A stretch of DNA of 64,000 nucleotides from Kitasatospora aureofaciens (GCF_001188955.3 NZ_JPRF03000028.1:1-64000), one strand, 5' to 3'. Shown: positions 26,133-34,091, numbered from the stretch's first letter. Notes: a model not told the origin generated them from the letters alone. Made by a program: numbers and translations.

Positions 26133-26810
26133 TTACCGCCTCCGGCCGCGGCCCGTCGGCGCCGTGATGCGCACCCGCGTGGTGGGGGCCGCCTGTTCGA
26201 GGTCCTCCAGCTGGGCCAGGACGGTGGCGCGCAGCTCGTCGTCGTCCTCGAAGTGGTGGTCGTTGAAGAGCGTGTAGCCCGTCCACATCAGGTTGGCGCA
26301 CACCCGGGCCGGCACCCGGCCGGTCTGGGCCCCCATGCCGACCAGTGCCACCGACCGGATGCTGCCCGGCGCCAGCCGGTTCTGCCGGTGGACGGCCTGG
26401 AAGGCGGCCGCGCAGGCGAGGGCCACGTTGAGGGTCTCGCTCACGTTCTGCGAGGAGGTCTCCATCGTGGGCGCGGATATCAGGAACTTCGGGTTGACCG
26501 CCCCGGACGGCACGCAGACGGCGCTGCCCACCGGCAGTGTGCCCGCGTACCGGCTGCGGATCGCCCGCTGCACCTTCAGCTGGATGCCCGCCCCCAGGTG
26601 CCGCTTGATCGCCGCGTCCGTCCCGCCGTCCATCCGGCCGCGGGAGTTGGTCGGGCTGACCCAGGCGTCGACGTTCTCGGCGAGGATCGAGCCGTGCCGG
26701 ATCTCGATGTCGGGGACGTCGGCGAAGGCCGCCCGCCACGAGTCGACCACGGTCGCGTTGAGGTCCGTCAGTACCACCCTGAGCGGGGACTGCGCGCCGT
26801 CCGTCGTCAT
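26133..26810 (-). CDS. macro domain protein (ADP-ribose binding/hydrolase)
   Basis: 225 residues with a single macro (Appr-1-p processing) domain: adenine-side loop ILAENVDAWVSPTNSRGRMDGGTDAAI at about 40-66, then LPVGSAVCVPSGAVNPKFLI and the phosphate loop VALVGMGAQTGRVP. The NSRGRMDGGTDAAI pattern keeps the Asn and GG expected of de-ADP-ribosylating macro domains. Macro domains reverse or read ADP-ribosylation, as DarG does for DarT. It stands divergent to a gene with an ADP-ribosyltransferase domain, sharing a 240-base control region, which strongly suggests an eraser/antidote role. The ATG at 26810 has aggag upstream. The C-terminal tail is basic (GRGRRR). Confidence 0.85.
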   Translation of the reverse strand: MTTDGAQSPLRVVLTDLNATVVDSWRAAFADVPDIEIRHGSILAENVDAWVSPTNSRGRMDGGTDAAIKRHLGAGIQLKVQRAIRSRYAGTLPVGSAVCVPSGAVNPKFLISAPTMETSSQNVSETLNVALACAAAFQAVHRQNRLAPGSIRSVALVGMGAQTGRVPARVCANLMWTGYTLFNDHHFEDDDELRATVLAQLEDLEQAAPTTRVRITAPTGRGRRR

Positions 26811-26820
26811 GCTGCCACTC

Positions 26821-26871
26821 CTGTCGTTCGTCGAGCCCTGTCGTTCGTCGAGCCCTGTTGTCCGTCGAGCT
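26821..26871. repeat. three tandem 17-bp repeats in the macro-gene leader
   Basis: Unit ctgtcgttcgtcgagcc occurs perfectly at 26821-26837 and 26838-26854 and with three changes at 26855-26871. The array lies between the macro-gene start codon and its predicted promoter, so it would be part of the 5' leader. Confidence 0.6.
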
Positions 26872-26891
26872 GTGTCCCGCCGTCGAACTCG

Positions 26892-26914
26892 AAGCTAATG
26901 CCAGGCACTGACAA
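26892..26914 (-). promoter_or_regulatory. RecA-NDp / PafBC-type promoter of the macro-DUF4180 unit
   Basis: On the minus strand TTGTCAGTG (26914-26906), eight bases, then TAGCTT (26897-26892), an exact fit to TTGTCAGTG-N8-TANNNT. Predicted start of transcription near 26885, 75 bases before the macro gene. Confidence 0.65.
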
Positions 26915-26954
26915 TCCGCCCGCCGTCGACCGGTCGCGCCGGATTGTCAGTGCC
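26904..26954. repeat. perfect 15-bp inverted repeat holding two divergent activator boxes
   Basis: ggcactgacaatccg (26904-26918) and its exact complement (26940-26954), separated by 21 bases. Each arm contains one TTGTCAGTG box pointing outward, so the symmetry is that of back-to-back promoters rather than of a terminator. Confidence 0.65.
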
Positions 26955-26967
26955 CGCTGTTAGGAAT
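26944..26967 (+). promoter_or_regulatory. RecA-NDp / PafBC-type promoter of the UDG-ART gene
   Basis: TTGTCAGTG at 26944-26952, eight bases, then TAGGAAT at 26961-26967, one base off the ideal TANNNT spacing. Transcription would start near 26974, 77 bases before the chosen ATG. Confidence 0.6.
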
Positions 26968-27050
26968 GTGCTGTCCGCCAGGGAGCTGACGGGCAGTCAT
27001 GCGAAGGTCCGTACGACTTTTCCGTGTTCCGATCCAGCCGGAGTACCGCC

Positions 27051-28676
27051 ATGAGCGCTGCCGATTCCCCCACCCCCGTCCAGCCCGACCCGAACGACCC
27101 GCTGGCCCTCGCGGAACTCTTCCGCGGCGGCGGCGAGCCGTGGCTCCCGGTGCTGAAGCCGGTCATCGAGGCGCGGCCCGGCGCGGCCTCGTTCATCGGC
27201 GCGGGCCGCAGTCCGGAGGTCGTGCCGGTCCGCGAGCTGACCTTCCAGGCGCTCAAGCCGCAGGCCCCGCACAAGTGGAGGGTGGTGGTCTTCGGCCAGA
27301 ACCCGTACCCGCGGCCGGAGAGCGCCACCGGCATCGCCATGTTCGACAACGCCTTCCACGACTGGAAGGACAGCCAGTTCGGCCGGGTGATCAGCATTCG
27401 CTGCATCATCAAGGCCGCGGCGATGTGGAAGTACGGCATACCCAAGAAGACGCCGATCGCGGACGTCCGCGCGCTGCTGAAGAAGGAGGAGACGGTCCAG
27501 CCGCCGGAGTGGTTCCAGGCGATGCTGACCCAGGGCGTGCTGCTGCTGAACGCGGCGCTCACCGCCAGCGCCGACGGTTCGATGGGTCCGGACGAGCACA
27601 CCGGGTTCTGGCGGCCGGTGGCCGAGCGGATCGTCGAGGAGATCCTCCGGGCCAAGCAGCAGGCGGGGGAGGAGGACCGGGGCGTCGTTTTCGCCTGGTG
27701 GGGTGCGCACGCGCGCAGCCTGAAGAGCGTCGTGCAGCGGCTGGAGAAGAAGTACCCGGAGGTGCAGGTCCGCCACATCGACCACGCCAACCCGGCGGCC
27801 CAGGGCGACATCTTCTGCGACAACGACCACTTCGCCACGGTGAACGCCGCCCTCACCTCGCTCGGCGCGGACGAGATCGACTGGCTGCCCAGCAAGGGCT
27901 GGAACGACGCCGCGGCACAGGGTGAGGGCGCGGACGGCGGGGTCGCCGAGCGGATGGGCGCGTTCATCGCCTCCACCATGGAGCTGCACCAGCTCTACCT
28001 GGACCGCCTGGCGAGCGTCAAGGACGAGGGCCTCGAACTCCCCGCCATCAGCGGGGTGTTCGAAACGCCGCTGATGGACTTCCGGGATGCCGTGGCCCCG
28101 GTCGCCGGGCTGCTCCGCGGCCTGGACCGGCACGTCGCGCTGTCGCACGACTTCGGCAAGCGGCGGGCGGACGAGGGTGCGGCCTCCGGCCTGTCCGCCG
28201 ACGCGATCGCCGCGCTGTACCTCTACACCTGCGAGTCCGCGTTCTACCGGGAGATCAATGCGGTGCTGCGCTCGCCGGACCGCGGTCGGCTCGTCCCGTA
28301 CCTGCCGTACCTGCGGCTGCTGTTCGCGGCGGTGGCCCAGCTGCCGGTCCGCACCGAACCGCTCTGGCGCGGGGTGTCGCTGGACCTGCGCAAGCAGTAC
28401 CCGCTCGGACGGACGGTCACGTGGTGGGGCGTGTCCTCCTGCACGTCCGAGCTCGGCGTGGCGAAGTCCTTCCTGGGCAGCCGGGGCAAGCGGACGCTGT
28501 TCGAGGTGCGGCCGCTGCGCGCCACGGGCATCCAGCGCTTCTCGGCGTTCACGGGCGAGGAGGAGTACATCCTGCTGCCCGGCACCCAGCTGGAGGTCAC
28601 GGACGTGCAGGCGCAGCGCGGCGGGCTGTGCACCGTGACGCTGACCGAGATCGCGGAGGGGCCGCTGGTGTCCTGA
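27051..28676 (+). CDS. uracil-DNA glycosylase-like domain fused to an ADP-ribosyltransferase
   Basis: 541 residues. Residues about 50-290 follow family-1 uracil-DNA glycosylase: FGQNPYP at 81-87 (UNG: GQDPYH), GVLLLNAALTASADG at 162-176, VVFAWWGAHARSLKS at 212-226 and HANPAA at 245-250 (UNG: HPSPLS). The catalytic Asp is replaced by Asn83 and the following His by Pro87. Residues about 300-541 are an R-S-E mono-ADP-ribosyltransferase: Arg440 in PLWRGVS, Ser in SSCTSE (462-467), and an ExE pair Glu503/Glu505 in GEEEYILLPG. The ATG at 27051 has ggag eight bases upstream; a GTG at 27024 is possible. It is divergent from a macro-domain gene with a shared damage-type control region. The inferred role is DNA- or protein-directed ADP-ribosylation during DNA damage or phage attack. 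Confidence 0.8.
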   Translation: MSAADSPTPVQPDPNDPLALAELFRGGGEPWLPVLKPVIEARPGAASFIGAGRSPEVVPVRELTFQALKPQAPHKWRVVVFGQNPYPRPESATGIAMFDNAFHDWKDSQFGRVISIRCIIKAAAMWKYGIPKKTPIADVRALLKKEETVQPPEWFQAMLTQGVLLLNAALTASADGSMGPDEHTGFWRPVAERIVEEILRAKQQAGEEDRGVVFAWWGAHARSLKSVVQRLEKKYPEVQVRHIDHANPAAQGDIFCDNDHFATVNAALTSLGADEIDWLPSKGWNDAAAQGEGADGGVAERMGAFIASTMELHQLYLDRLASVKDEGLELPAISGVFETPLMDFRDAVAPVAGLLRGLDRHVALSHDFGKRRADEGAASGLSADAIAALYLYTCESAFYREINAVLRSPDRGRLVPYLPYLRLLFAAVAQLPVRTEPLWRGVSLDLRKQYPLGRTVTWWGVSSCTSELGVAKSFLGSRGKRTLFEVRPLRATGIQRFSAFTGEEEYILLPGTQLEVTDVQAQRGGLCTVTLTEIAEGPLVS

Positions 28677-28712
28677 GAACCGCATTCGGGCCGAGCGCCG
28701 CGGCCAAGCTGT

Positions 28713-28742
28713 CTGACCAAGTCAGAATGTTGACTGAGTTAA
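28713..28742. promoter_or_regulatory. adjacent small palindromes upstream of helR
   Basis: Two inverted repeats lie side by side in the AT-rich helR upstream region: ctgac-caa-gtcag (28713-28725, perfect) and ttgact-g-agttaa (28730-28742, one mismatch per arm). They look like regulator half-sites, but I could not assign the regulator or find the rifamycin-associated element that usually precedes helR. Confidence 0.4.
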
Positions 28743-28791
28743 GTTAAGATGGTTCCTCCGAACAACAGCCGAGCCGAGCGCGGAGGAAGCG

Positions 28792-30861
28792 ATGACGTCA
28801 AAAGCCATGGGCCTCGACGGTGAGTTGGCGCGCGAGCGGAGCTATGTCGAGTCCTGCCGGGCGGCGTCGGCCCGGCAGGTCGCGGACGCCGACCACCAGG
28901 TCGTCGCCGGCGAGGACGTCTCCGGCGACGGTGCCAGTGCCGAAGCCCTGGGCCGGTACCTGCGGACCAGGGCCAAGCGGATGAAGGAGCTTCCGGAGAG
29001 CCCCGTCTTCTTCGGCCGCCTCGACTTCGGTGACGCCCCCGAGGCCGGGGACCACCGGGGGCAGCGCTACTACGTCGGCCGCCGGCGCATCTCCGAGGAC
29101 CCGACCGTGCCGCCCCTGGTCGTCGACTGGCGAGCACCGGTCTCCCGGGCGTTCTACCGGGCGAGCGCCCACGACCCGCTCGGACTCGCCGGACGCCGGC
29201 GGTTCGGCTGGGCGCCGTCGAGTCCGGGCCTGCCGGAGGACCTCACCGGACTGGAGGACGAACTCCTCGGCGACGCCGACGGGCGGGGACCGAGCCGTCC
29301 GGGCGGCATCCTCACCGCCGAGATCGAGCGCCCGCGCACCGGTCCGATGCGCGACATCGTCGCCACCATCCAGCCCGAGCAGGACGAACTGGTGCGCGGC
29401 GAGCTGAGCGAGTCCGTCTGCGTCCAGGGCGCGCCCGGCAGCGGCAAGACCGCCGTCGGCCTGCACCGCGCCGCGTACCTGCTCTACAGCTTCCCCCAGC
29501 GGATCCGCCGCGGCGGCCTGCTGGTCATCGGACCCAACCGGACCTTCCTGCGCTACATCGCCGAAGTCCTCCCCGCCCTCGGCGAACTCGACGTCTCCCA
29601 GTGCACCGTCGAGGACCTGGTCGCCAGCCGCCCGGTCACGGCGGTGGACGGGGAACGGGCCGCCGCGGTCAAGCAGGACGCCCGGATGGCCGAGGTGCTG
29701 CGCCGGGCGCTGTACGGCCGGATCCGGGCGGCCGGCTCCGAGCCGCTGGTCGTCCCTGAGGGCTCCTACCGCTGGCGGGTGCCCGGCGAGCGGCTCGACC
29801 GGCTGGTCGCCGAGGTCCGGGAGCAGGCAGCGCCGTACGCGATCGGGCGGGAGAACGTCCGAGCCCGGGTGGTGGCGCTGATCCAGCACCAGGCCGAACG
29901 CCGGACCGACGTCAAGAACGCCACCTGGCAGCAGAAGATCGGCCGCTGCCGACCGGTCGCGGCCTTCCTGGAGACCGCCTGGCCGGCGCTGCGCCCCGAG
30001 ACGGTGGTGGCCGCGCTGCTCGGCGACCCCGCCGTGCTGGCCGGGGCCGCGCACGGCGTGCTCGACACCGAGGAACAGGCGGCGCTACGGTGGCCCAGGC
30101 CGCCGCGCTCGGAGCGCAGCGCGAAGTGGTCCGAGCACGACCTGCTGCTCCTCGACGAGGTGGCCGGACTGATCGAGCGCCCGGCGAGCTTCGGCCACGT
30201 GGTGGTGGACGAGGCCCAGGACCTCTCCCCGATGCAGTGCCGGGCGATCGCCCGCCGCAGCGCCTTCGGCTCCCTCACCGTGTTGGGCGACCTCGCCCAG
30301 GCCACCGCCCCCTGGTCCGCCCGCAGCTGGGCCGAGCAGCTCGCCCACCTGGGCAAGCCGCAGGCCGCCCTGGTACCGCTCACCACCGGCTACCGCGTCC
30401 CGGCCGCCGTCATGGCGCTGGCCAACCGACTGCTCGGCGCCCTGGACGTGGACGTGCCGCCTGCGCTCTCACTGCGCCCGGACGGCGAGGTGACCGTCCG
30501 TCCGGTGCCCGACCTGGACGGGGCCGTCGTGGCCGCGGTGCGAGCCGCCCTGCAACGGGAGGGCTCGATCGCCGTGATCGCCGCCGACGACACCCTGACC
30601 CGGGCCGCCGCCGCACTCCGGGCCGCCGGGATCCCGACCGCCCCCGCCGAGGACGCCGGCACCACCGCCCGGGTCACGGCCCTGCCCGCCGCGCTGGCCA
30701 AGGGTCTCGAGTACGACCACGTCATCGTCCTGGAACCCGCCGCCATCGCCGAGGCCGAACCCCGCGGCCTGCACCGCCTCTACGTGGTCCTCACCCGCGC
30801 GGTCTCCCGCCTCGACCTCCTCCACACCCGCCCCCTCCCGGCCCCGCTGACCACTCCCTGA
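28792..30861 (+). CDS. helR: HelR-type RNA polymerase recycling motor ATPase (rifamycin resistance)
   Basis: 689 residues of the actinobacterial HelD/HelR group, SF1-like helicase relatives without DNA-unwinding function. A coiled N-terminal arm (LARERSYVESCRAASARQVADADHQV) precedes the split motor. Walker A is GAPGSGKT at 213-220, Walker B VVVDEAQD at 470-477, and a late PAALAKGLEYDHVIVLEP motif follows. HelR enters RNA polymerase and displaces rifamycin, giving tolerance; HelD homologues recycle stalled polymerase. The ATG at 28792 has ggaggaagc upstream. It is preceded by palindromes that may mediate regulation. It is adjacent to, but not coupled with, the UDG-ART gene. Confidence 0.85.
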   Translation: MTSKAMGLDGELARERSYVESCRAASARQVADADHQVVAGEDVSGDGASAEALGRYLRTRAKRMKELPESPVFFGRLDFGDAPEAGDHRGQRYYVGRRRISEDPTVPPLVVDWRAPVSRAFYRASAHDPLGLAGRRRFGWAPSSPGLPEDLTGLEDELLGDADGRGPSRPGGILTAEIERPRTGPMRDIVATIQPEQDELVRGELSESVCVQGAPGSGKTAVGLHRAAYLLYSFPQRIRRGGLLVIGPNRTFLRYIAEVLPALGELDVSQCTVEDLVASRPVTAVDGERAAAVKQDARMAEVLRRALYGRIRAAGSEPLVVPEGSYRWRVPGERLDRLVAEVREQAAPYAIGRENVRARVVALIQHQAERRTDVKNATWQQKIGRCRPVAAFLETAWPALRPETVVAALLGDPAVLAGAAHGVLDTEEQAALRWPRPPRSERSAKWSEHDLLLLDEVAGLIERPASFGHVVVDEAQDLSPMQCRAIARRSAFGSLTVLGDLAQATAPWSARSWAEQLAHLGKPQAALVPLTTGYRVPAAVMALANRLLGALDVDVPPALSLRPDGEVTVRPVPDLDGAVVAAVRAALQREGSIAVIAADDTLTRAAAALRAAGIPTAPAEDAGTTARVTALPAALAKGLEYDHVIVLEPAAIAEAEPRGLHRLYVVLTRAVSRLDLLHTRPLPAPLTTP

Positions 30862-31374
30862 CCGCCGCCGCGGGGTCAGAGCACCCGGCGGGGCCAGGAG
30901 CGGGGGTCCTGGGGCGTAGTGCAGCACCGCCGCGCCCGGGTGCAGCGGGAACGGGGCCGGCGGACCGACCCCGGCTGCCCCGGGCCCCGCGCGGGCGGGC
31001 CGTGCCCGTCCGGTGGCGCTGCGGCGAGGCGGCGCCGGATAAGCCAATGCGACTTCCCCGTGAGTTGCGCCCCCGATTCCCCGCCGGGGTGGCCCGGTTG
31101 TCGAATCGGACCATTCAGGAGGGGGCGCAGCCGGGCAGCTGGCCGGTTATCGCCAACTATTGAGCGTGCTCACTCAGCTGAGGTACAGTCATCAGCGGTT
31201 GATCGGCACACTATTCATCATCCTCGATGGCAGAACCGACCAGGCGGCACAACCGGCCTCCGCAGAGCGGCGATCCAGTGACGGATCGAATGAGTTCTGG
31301 CATCTTTTCCAGAAAGGCCGCTTCGGAGCCATGGACTTTCCGGACGACCTCGGGCCAAAAGCCGGACTTCCTGG
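30862..31374. other. 513-base intergenic region between helR and the second cluster
   Basis: No supported gene. The left part is GC-rich without coding signal; from about 31080 the sequence turns AT-richer and holds the promoter candidate at 31160-31189. A short open frame ending at 31387 has poor codon bias and no ribosome-binding site. Confidence 0.4.
31160..31189 (+). promoter_or_regulatory. candidate promoter for the thioesterase gene
   Basis: TTGAGC at 31160-31165, an 18-base spacer containing the perfect palindrome ctcagctgag (31174-31183), then TACAGT at 31184-31189. The start codon is about 185 bases further on, so a long leader would result. Confidence 0.4.
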
Positions 31375-32142
31375 ATGGCGCCCGTGAACGGCCAGATACT
31401 CCCCGACAAATGGTTCGTTTCCCGAGAATTGCGTCCGGAGGCGACGGTCAGGCTCGTCTGCTTCCCCCATGCCGGCGGCGCCACGGCCATGTTCGCCCGC
31501 TGGCCCGCCGCGCTCGGCCCCGGGGTCGAGGTCGCCGCACTGGCCCTGCCGGGCCGGGAGCGCCGCATCGGCGAGCCCGCGGCCGTGGAGGTGGAGCGGA
31601 TCACGGAGGCCGTCGCGGCCACCGCCGACCGGCCGTACGCGCTCTTCGGCCACTCGATGGGCGCCCTCCTCGCTTTCGAGGTGGTCCGCCGACTGCGCCG
31701 GGACGGGGCCGAACTGCCCGTCCACCTCTTCGTGTCGGGCTGCCCGCGGCCCGATCACCCGCGTGGCGGCGACATCTTCGACGGCCTGTCACGACTGCCC
31801 GACGCCGAGCTGCTGGACCGGCTGGTCCGCGGTGGCGGTCTGCCCGCACTGGTGCTGGACGAGCCGGAGCTGCTGGAGCTCGTCCTGCCCGTCTGCCGGG
31901 CCGACCTCGGCTGGCTGGACGCGTACGACTGCGGCGGTGAACCGCCGGTGCCGGTACCGATCACCGCCTTCGTCGGCACCGACGACGCCTCCGCCCGGCC
32001 CGAGGACGCGGCCGGCTGGGCCGCGCACACGACCGGGCCGTTCACCCAGCACGTGGTGCCGGGCGGCCACTTCTTCCTCGACGACAACCTGGACGCCATC
32101 AGCCGGGCGATTCGCACCGGGATCGGGAGCCCCGTGGCATGA
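31375..32142 (+). CDS. type II thioesterase (external NRPS/PKS editing thioesterase)
   Basis: 255 residues of alpha/beta hydrolase. The family opening is VRLVCFPHAGGATAMFARWP, the nucleophile elbow is FGHSMGAL (Ser at about residue 96), an Asp lies in AFVGTDDASARPED and the catalytic His in VPGGHFFLDD. Such proteins remove wrong acyl or aminoacyl groups from carrier domains. It opens the second biosynthetic cluster and has a normal Ser nucleophile, unlike the second thioesterase at 45.5-46.2 kb. Start is the ATG at 31375; a GTG three codons later is equally likely. Confidence 0.88.
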   Translation: MAPVNGQILPDKWFVSRELRPEATVRLVCFPHAGGATAMFARWPAALGPGVEVAALALPGRERRIGEPAAVEVERITEAVAATADRPYALFGHSMGALLAFEVVRRLRRDGAELPVHLFVSGCPRPDHPRGGDIFDGLSRLPDAELLDRLVRGGGLPALVLDEPELLELVLPVCRADLGWLDAYDCGGEPPVPVPITAFVGTDDASARPEDAAGWAAHTTGPFTQHVVPGGHFFLDDNLDAISRAIRTGIGSPVA

Positions 32143-32189
32143 CCGCCGGGTCGGTCCACTGGGTCCGGTCCACGCCACAGGGGCCGTTC

Positions 32190-32455
32190 CGCAGGTGTTC
32201 CGGTGGGTTCCTGTTTCAACGGGCTGTGCCTGGCGTGGGGTCGTCACACCGGGTCCCACCGGCCCTCCGCAGGCGTTTAGCCTGTCCGCCCGTCCGGCGG
32301 CCAGGATGTTACGAGAGGCGTTGAGATCACGGTCATGGAGTGCGCCGCATGCCTCGCACGTCCACTCGCGTACGGCGAGGGGTTTCGGCCCGTCCAGGAC
32401 GCCACACGCGGAGCAGACCTGAAAGGTCGCCTGCGAGGATCGCTCCGTGGCGTCG
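32190..32455 (-). mobile_element. remnant of an IS605-family TnpB (C-terminal zinc ribbon)
   Basis: Translated on the minus strand the segment reads FQVCSACGVLDGPKPLAVRE, then WTCEACGALHDRDLNASRNI and LAAGRADRLNACG, followed by a VETGTHRN-like tail. This is the conserved C-terminal zinc ribbon (two CxxC pairs) and RuvC-III HDRDxNASRNI motif of TnpB/IS605 OrfB proteins. The N-terminal three quarters, TnpA and element ends are missing, and there is no start codon or stop at the proper place. It is therefore a scar sitting between the thioesterase gene and the next cluster gene, in a 377-base gap that otherwise shows nothing. Confidence 0.75.
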
Positions 32456-32519
32456 CGGCTCCGATCCAGGCACTCGTTCCCCCTCGTGTCAAGGCCAGGG
32501 CCGTCCGGGGAGAACTCCG

Positions 32520-34091
32520 GTGACGGCGGACGGAACCACCGGGTCGGCCGTGCCCGGCGCGGGCGGGGAGCGCGTCGCCCGCGCGGCCCACGGTCAGGAA
32601 CTGGTCTGGCTGACCGGCCGCCGCTCCCGGGGCCTGCTGCTCCAGCACGTGGCCGACACCTTCCGGCTCGGCGCCGCGATCGACGAGGCCCGACTGCGCG
32701 CCGCCCTCGGTGAACTGGCCGAACGGCACACCGCCCTGCGCACCTCGCTGCGGGTGCTGGACGGCGAGCTGCGGCAGGTGGTGCACCCGCGGATCGACCT
32801 CCCGGTGGAGTTCACCGACCTCGGTGCACCGGACGACGGCAGGCCGGCCGAGCGGCTAGCCGAAATCGCCGACCGGGCGGCGGCGCAGCCCTTCGACCCG
32901 GACCGGGCGCCGCTGTGGCGGGCCGTCGCGGTCCGGCTCGGCGCGGCGGACTGGGCGGTGGTGCTGGTCGCCCACCAACTGGTGTGCGACCCGGACTCGT
33001 TGTTCCTGCTCAACGCCGAACTCGTCGAGCTGTGCGCGGCGTCCGAGCAGGGCCGGCCCCCGGTGCTGCCCGAGCTGCCGACGGACTTCGCCGGTTACGT
33101 CGACCGCAGGCAGGGCCGCCCGGCCGCCGAGTTCCGGCGCGAGCAGCCGTTCGGCCTGCCGCCCGGCCACGGCATCCCGCTGGACCGGCCGCGCCCGGTC
33201 GTTCGGGCCTTCGCGGGCGCCGAGGTCCGCTCGGAACTCCCGGCCGGCCTGCCCGCCGCGCTGCGGAAGGGCGCCGCCCGGCTCGACGCGGCACCCGCCG
33301 TGGTGCTGCTGGCCGCCTGCGCGGCGCTGCTGCACGGCCGGTCCGGCCGGACTGACCACGGGATCGGAGTACCGGTCTCCGGGCGGCACCGGCCGGAGAC
33401 GCTGCCGCTGGTCGGAGCCCTGGCCGGCACGGTGGTGCTGCGCCTGGACACCTCCGGCGACCCGGCCTTCGCCGAGCTGGTCGACCGGGTGCGAGGGGCC
33501 GCGGTGGCGGCCTGGGAACACCAGGACACGCGGTTCCCGCAGTTGGCCGACGAGCTGGTCGACGGGTCGCTTGACGTCCTGGCCGACGCCGCTGAGGAGC
33601 AGGGGCGGTCCGGTGTGCCGGGCGACGTCCCGGAGCAGTACCGGCGGTCCGGCGTGCCGTTCGACGACCGGGCGAACGTCCCGCACCGGCCCTGGCGGGC
33701 CGGTCTCCCCCCGGTCGGTCAGCTTACCTTCACCACTAGCGAGGGCCCGGAACCCGGCCCCCCGTGCGGCTTCGCCGAGGACGACCTGTTGCTGGAAGTC
33801 GCCGACCGCGCCGCGCGGTTGGTGTACGACAGTGCGCTGTTCGCCCCCGCCACCGCCCGCGGCCTGCTCGACGACTACCTGGCGCTGCTCGGTGCCGCCC
33901 TCGCCGAGCCGGCCACGCCGCTGTCCCTGCTGTTGTCCCCGCTGCCCGGAGCCGCCGGAACCCGGCCGCCCCGACCGGCCCGTGACGAACGGACCGCCGG
34001 TTCCCCCACCGGCGGCCGCGGACCGTCCGGGCCGGACGCCCCCCGCGGGGGCCGGGCCGCCCCATCGGTTCTTCTGAGGAGCACGTCATGA
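32520..34091 (+). CDS. stand-alone condensation-domain-like protein with degenerate active site
   Basis: 523 residues matching one NRPS condensation domain: AHGQELVWLTGRRSRG opening, LRTSLRVLDG, the latch region GIGVPVSGRHRPETLPLVGA, and a C-lobe end LVYDSALFAPATA. The catalytic HHxxxDG motif reads HQLVCDP, losing the second (catalytic) His and the Gly, so ordinary condensation activity is doubtful. The GTG at 32520 has ggggag seven bases upstream. Its stop overlaps the next ATG (ATGA), so it is coupled to the three diamino-acid genes. It may be a scaffold or a carrier-protein-binding partner; function is not established. Confidence 0.72.
   Translation: MTADGTTGSAVPGAGGERVARAAHGQELVWLTGRRSRGLLLQHVADTFRLGAAIDEARLRAALGELAERHTALRTSLRVLDGELRQVVHPRIDLPVEFTDLGAPDDGRPAERLAEIADRAAAQPFDPDRAPLWRAVAVRLGAADWAVVLVAHQLVCDPDSLFLLNAELVELCAASEQGRPPVLPELPTDFAGYVDRRQGRPAAEFRREQPFGLPPGHGIPLDRPRPVVRAFAGAEVRSELPAGLPAALRKGAARLDAAPAVVLLAACAALLHGRSGRTDHGIGVPVSGRHRPETLPLVGALAGTVVLRLDTSGDPAFAELVDRVRGAAVAAWEHQDTRFPQLADELVDGSLDVLADAAEEQGRSGVPGDVPEQYRRSGVPFDDRANVPHRPWRAGLPPVGQLTFTTSEGPEPGPPCGFAEDDLLLEVADRAARLVYDSALFAPATARGLLDDYLALLGAALAEPATPLSLLLSPLPGAAGTRPPRPARDERTAGSPTGGRGPSGPDAPRGGRAAPSVLLRSTS

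Noticed and set aside
26904..26954. Inverted repeat as a transcription terminator
   Set aside because: It sits between divergent starts, not after stop codons, has a 21-base loop, and each arm carries a promoter box.
26999..27050. ATG at 26999 or GTG at 27024 as start of the UDG-ART gene
   Set aside because: 26999 is in another frame. 27024 has no ribosome-binding site, whereas 27051 has ggag eight bases upstream.
31160..31387. Small open frame before the thioesterase gene
   Set aside because: No ribosome-binding site, poor codon bias for this genome, and it starts inside the candidate promoter.
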